A stretch of DNA of 64,000 nt from Rothia mucilaginosa (GTDB lineage Bacteria > Actinomycetota > Actinomycetes > Actinomycetales > Micrococcaceae). The stretch is taken from the NCBI RefSeq assembly GCF_019334805.1, contig NZ_CP079822.1:1860001-1924000 (forward strand). The letters are read 5' to 3'. Below the pieces are notes generated by a model. That model had not been told where the DNA came from. It did not search any database and saw nothing but the letters and a program-made list of their open reading frames with translations. Position numbers and translations under genes: made by a program. Shown in pieces: positions 61,984 to 64,000 of this stretch; the stretch's first letter is position 1, and each line of letters opens with the position of its first letter.

Positions 61984-62017
61984 GAAGGCGGCGCACCGTT
62001 ATTGGTGCACCGCCTTC
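61984..62017 (-). terminator. Terminator after rsrA
   Basis: GAAGGCGGCGCACC (61984-61997) with GGTGCACCGCCTTC (62004-62017), one G-T pair, loop GTTATT. It lies about 50 bases past the rsrA stop. Confidence 0.7.
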
Positions 62018-62067
62018 ACTCATCGTCAGACTTCTGTCCCCTCAGCGAGGCAACAGCGTGGGGCAGC

Positions 62068-62418
62068 TTAGAGGCTCGCCCCGGCGCAGAACTTCTGCAC
62101 ATCCTGCAGCAGGCGAGCCTTTAACTGCTCGGGCGCCTGCTGAGCGCACGAAGAACGCATCTTCTCACGCACCATCAGCTCAAAGTCCTTCACATCCGCG
62201 CACTCGGGGCAGGCATTCAGATGCGCTTGAATCGTGTGCAGCTGCTCGGGGCTCAGCTCCTGATCGAGGAATTCGTAGAGGCGCTTGAGGGTCGACGAGC
62301 AGGGCTGGCCGCCGCAATCCTCCAGCGGCTCGGAAGCCGCGGGGGCTTCAGAGACAGCGGGGGCTTCGGCGGCTACAGGGGCCTCGGGGACGGAAGAATT
62401 CTTGTCTGTGCTTGACAT
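62068..62418 (-). CDS. rsrA: Anti-sigma factor RsrA, zinc-binding, thiol-sensing
   Basis: A 116-residue ZAS-family protein. An Ala/Pro/Glu-rich N-terminus (1-33) leads to Cys40, His66, Cys70 and Cys73; the spacing (26, 4 and 3 residues) is exactly that of the zinc ligands of Streptomyces RsrA (Cys11, His37, Cys41, Cys44). Under disulfide stress the cysteines oxidise and the sigma factor is released. AAAGGAACCCC precedes the ATG at 62418. It lies 87 bases after sigR on the same strand, the usual pair. The disordered N-terminal extension is longer than in Streptomyces. Confidence 0.93.
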   Translation of the reverse strand: MSSTDKNSSVPEAPVAAEAPAVSEAPAASEPLEDCGGQPCSSTLKRLYEFLDQELSPEQLHTIQAHLNACPECADVKDFELMVREKMRSSCAQQAPEQLKARLLQDVQKFCAGASL

Positions 62419-62505
62419 CGGGGTTCCTTTCACACGGAAGGTATAAAGCGTTAGGGGAGAGCCGCCTCAACCTCATGGGGCTAGCTCACGTGGAGAAGAG
62501 CGGAA

Positions 62506-63258
62506 CTAAGAATCCGCAGGCGCCTCGGAACGAGAGCCCGCCGGCGGGGACTTTACGCCCTTGGCCGCCTTAGTGCCCTTGGTAGCCTTAGCCGGCTGCG
62601 CCTTAGTGCTCGCCTTAGCACCTGCCTTTGCTGCAGCTTTCGCCTCAGCCTTCGCTTCTACCATTGCGATAGTCGAAGGGCGCAGGCCATTCTCACGAGC
62701 ATAATCGAGCAGCTTCTCACGCAGAATCCGGCGGCCACGATGCAGACGAGACATCACCGTGCCCATGGGGATATCCAGAATCTCCGCAATATCCTTGTAC
62801 GCGAACCCCTCCACATCGGAGTAGTACACCACCATGCGGAAATCCTCAGACAGCTCGTTCAGAGCCTCACGAACCTCCGTATTCGGCAGTGCGCTCAGCG
62901 CCTCCGCCTCGGCAGAACGCAGACCCACCGCATCATGCTCACCGGCCTGAGCCAGCTGCCAATCCTCCACCGTCTCACCCTGAGACTGCTGCGGCTCACG
63001 CTGACGCTTACGGTACAGATTGATGTACGTATTCGTCAGGATGCGGTACAGCCACGCCTTCAGGTTCGTACCCTCAGTGAACTGGTGGTACGAAGCAAAA
63101 GCCTTCATATAGGTTTCCTGAACCAAGTCTTCAGCATCGGCAGAGTTGCGGCTCATCCGCAGGGCTGCAGCGTAGAGCTGATCCACATACTGCATAGCGT
63201 CCGCGGTAAAGCGTTCGCGCAGCTCGCGGGTATCCGCCGCGGTGTTGGTTTCAGCCAT
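62506..63258 (-). CDS. sigR: ECF sigma factor SigR/SigH class
   Basis: A 250-residue ECF sigma factor. Region 2 shows [20 protein letters not shown] and [20 protein letters not shown]; region 4 has [20 protein letters not shown] and [20 protein letters not shown]. It directs the response to thiol oxidation and is held by RsrA encoded next to it. A Lys/Ala-rich low-complexity tail (about 200-250, [20 protein letters not shown]) extends beyond the normal end of about 200-210. The ATG follows GAGGAGAAAC. A SigR-type promoter lies upstream. Confidence 0.95.
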   Translation of the reverse strand: MAETNTAADTRELRERFTADAMQYVDQLYAAALRMSRNSADAEDLVQETYMKAFASYHQFTEGTNLKAWLYRILTNTYINLYRKRQREPQQSQGETVEDWQLAQAGEHDAVGLRSAEAEALSALPNTEVREALNELSEDFRMVVYYSDVEGFAYKDIAEILDIPMGTVMSRLHRGRRILREKLLDYARENGLRPSTIAMVEAKAEAKAAAKAGAKASTKAQPAKATKGTKAAKGVKSPPAGSRSEAPADS

Positions 63259-63298
63259 GTTTCTCCTCTACAAGAACGCGCCAGGCGTTCACATCCAT

Positions 63299-63323
63299 AA
63301 CGTAGAATTCTTCTCTTTATTCC
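63299..63323 (-). promoter_or_regulatory. SigR/SigH-type promoter upstream of sigR
   Basis: Read on the minus strand, GGAAT (63323-63319) and GTTATGG (from 63301) are separated by 17 bases, close to the SigR/SigH consensus GGAAT-N17-19-GTT. It lies 41 bases before the sigR ATG and would give the autoregulation known for this class. Confidence 0.65.
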
Positions 63324-63355
63324 GCAGAACGTGCACAAACACCCGCGGGTAAAGC

Positions 63356-63396
63356 AAAACCCCGGGTCCGAATAATATCCGAAACGCCGGGGTTTT
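63356..63396 (-). terminator. Terminator between bL37 and sigR
   Basis: AAAACCCCGG (63356-63365) pairs with CCGGGGTTTT (63387-63396). On the minus strand it ends in TTTT, 20 bases past the bL37 stop. Confidence 0.75.
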
Positions 63397-63415
63397 AAAG
63401 TGTATGCAAGATACC

Positions 63416-63490
63416 TTATGCGTTGGGGCGCTTACCGTGGTTTGCGCCGCCCTTACGACGGTCCTTGCGCTTACGACCGCGCTTGCTCAT
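63416..63490 (-). CDS. Small ribosomal-associated protein bL37, 24 residues
   Basis: The minus strand encodes MSKRGRKRKDRRKGGANHGK followed by RPNA and a stop. More than half the residues are basic. The ending NHGKRPN matches the 24-residue bL37 protein seen in mycobacterial 50S ribosomes and encoded near sigH/sigR in actinobacteria. AAGGAGGCTCTG before the ATG is one of the strongest ribosome sites in the window. The gene has its own terminator. Too short for most gene finders. Confidence 0.9.
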   Translation of the reverse strand: MSKRGRKRKDRRKGGANHGKRPNA

Positions 63491-63720
63491 CAGAGCCTCC
63501 TTATAGTGTTCATGGATGCACGCCCCACCTTCGCGGTGCGCGCTCCCTATTACCTGCCCTAGCCGAGGCGGTCACCGAAACCGGTGGCCCACGCTATAAG
63601 GGCAACGCCGTCTATTTTTTCATAGAAACGGCATGATTGCATCTTGGAACCGGGATATGAGCTAAAAAACACGAACTTTCTTCACCTCAACTCACAGTCC
63701 CGCCCCGGGGGAGCAGGCTC

Positions 63721-64000
63721 TTAGCCGTGCTCAGGAATGTTCAGCCAGTTGTACCAGCCGCGGTGCAGAACCAGCCACGCCATCAGACCGTAACCGGACT
63801 GACCCGGACGACCATCATTCGCAGCAAGATCGTTGCGCCACTGCTCGTGGTGAAGCAGCGGGTTGAACGTATCCACGTACACGTGGTTACGGCGGGTCAC
63901 CACATCCGCATACGCCGCCGACAGGTCAGCGATACGGCGGTTACGCTCAGCGTCCAGAGTCGGAGGCGGACCAACAACCAGAACCTTAATATTGTTCTGC
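63721..64000 (-). CDS. SGNH/GDSL hydrolase, C-terminal part (runs off the window)
   Basis: The open frame enters at the window edge and ends at TAG... on the minus strand with NWLNIPEHG. The visible 93 residues read IKVLVVGPPPTLDAERNRRI, then ADLSAAYADVVTRRNHVYVD and DLAANDGRPGQSGYGLMAWL. The last block corresponds to the catalytic DGxHP-type segment of SGNH hydrolases, but the His is not in its usual place (DGRPGQSGY). Either the His lies elsewhere or the site is altered. The N-terminus with the GDS motif is outside the window. Confidence 0.75.
   Translation of the reverse strand, partial: QNNIKVLVVGPPPTLDAERNRRIADLSAAYADVVTRRNHVYVDTFNPLLHHEQWRNDLAANDGRPGQSGYGLMAWLVLHRGWYNWLNIPEHG

Overview
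The window reads as a chromosomal segment of a moderately high-GC Gram-positive actinobacterium. Family-level evidence is strong: MtrA-MtrB-LpqB, a WhiB1-like iron-sulfur protein beside a PdtaS-like kinase, a SigR/RsrA pair next to the 24-residue ribosomal protein bL37, an actinobacterial-type tmRNA tag, a LysM/Rv3235-like pair beside secA, and GTG/TTG starts. Gene order and protein style fit Micrococcaceae, most probably Rothia; the genus is an inference, because no marker such as 16S rRNA is in the window.

Layout. 1-1.6 kb is gene-poor and carries a 3' tRNA fragment with a terminator. 1.6-13.5 kb holds envelope genes: a secreted protein with two copies of a hydrolase domain and SLH-like repeats, PspA, a TPM-domain membrane protein, an unrecognised 835-residue membrane-anchored protein, a 55-residue membrane peptide and an HtrA-like protease, followed by a uracil-DNA glycosylase-family protein and TrmL. 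13.6-18.3 kb covers sulfur transfer to tRNA (cysteine desulfurase, MnmA), chorismate mutase and a MetE-like protein. 18.3-29.4 kb is the conserved envelope-stress and secretion block mtrA-mtrB-lpqB-comF-hpf-secA, then Rv3235-like and LysM genes. 29.5-36.7 kb has an excisionase-type HTH protein, a SAF/CpaB protein overlapping a CpaE-like ATPase, PdtaS, WhiB1 and a small membrane protein. 36.7-41.3 kb is one large FHA-FtsK/SpoIIIE ATPase without visible secretion partners. 41.9-46.8 kb is a galactofuranan cassette (glf, glfT2, wzm, wzt). 47.2-52.1 kb is a tad pilus operon whose CpaB/CpaE-like partners lie 14-16 kb upstream. 52.3-58.1 kb holds prfB, smpB, two DUF4190-type membrane proteins and ssrA. 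58.2-64 kb is the minus-strand block hisN-like, rsgA, aroA, rsrA, sigR, bL37 and a truncated SGNH-hydrolase gene.

The most unusual spot is immediately downstream of ssrA. A 78-bp segment containing the tmRNA terminator is duplicated, and the two copies enclose about 650 bp of AT-rich DNA. That DNA contains a palindrome, a short Gly/Ala-rich bacteriocin-like peptide frame broken at a nine-G tract, and a 71-residue two-helix membrane protein resembling an immunity protein. Other points worth a look are a hisN-family protein whose metal-binding motif has decayed, the tad locus split with repeated TTTGATGC and ATATTTCAT sites, a nested palindrome upstream of hpf, and the absence of ftsEX between prfB and smpB.

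All assignments come from reading the sequence alone; no similarity search was possible.
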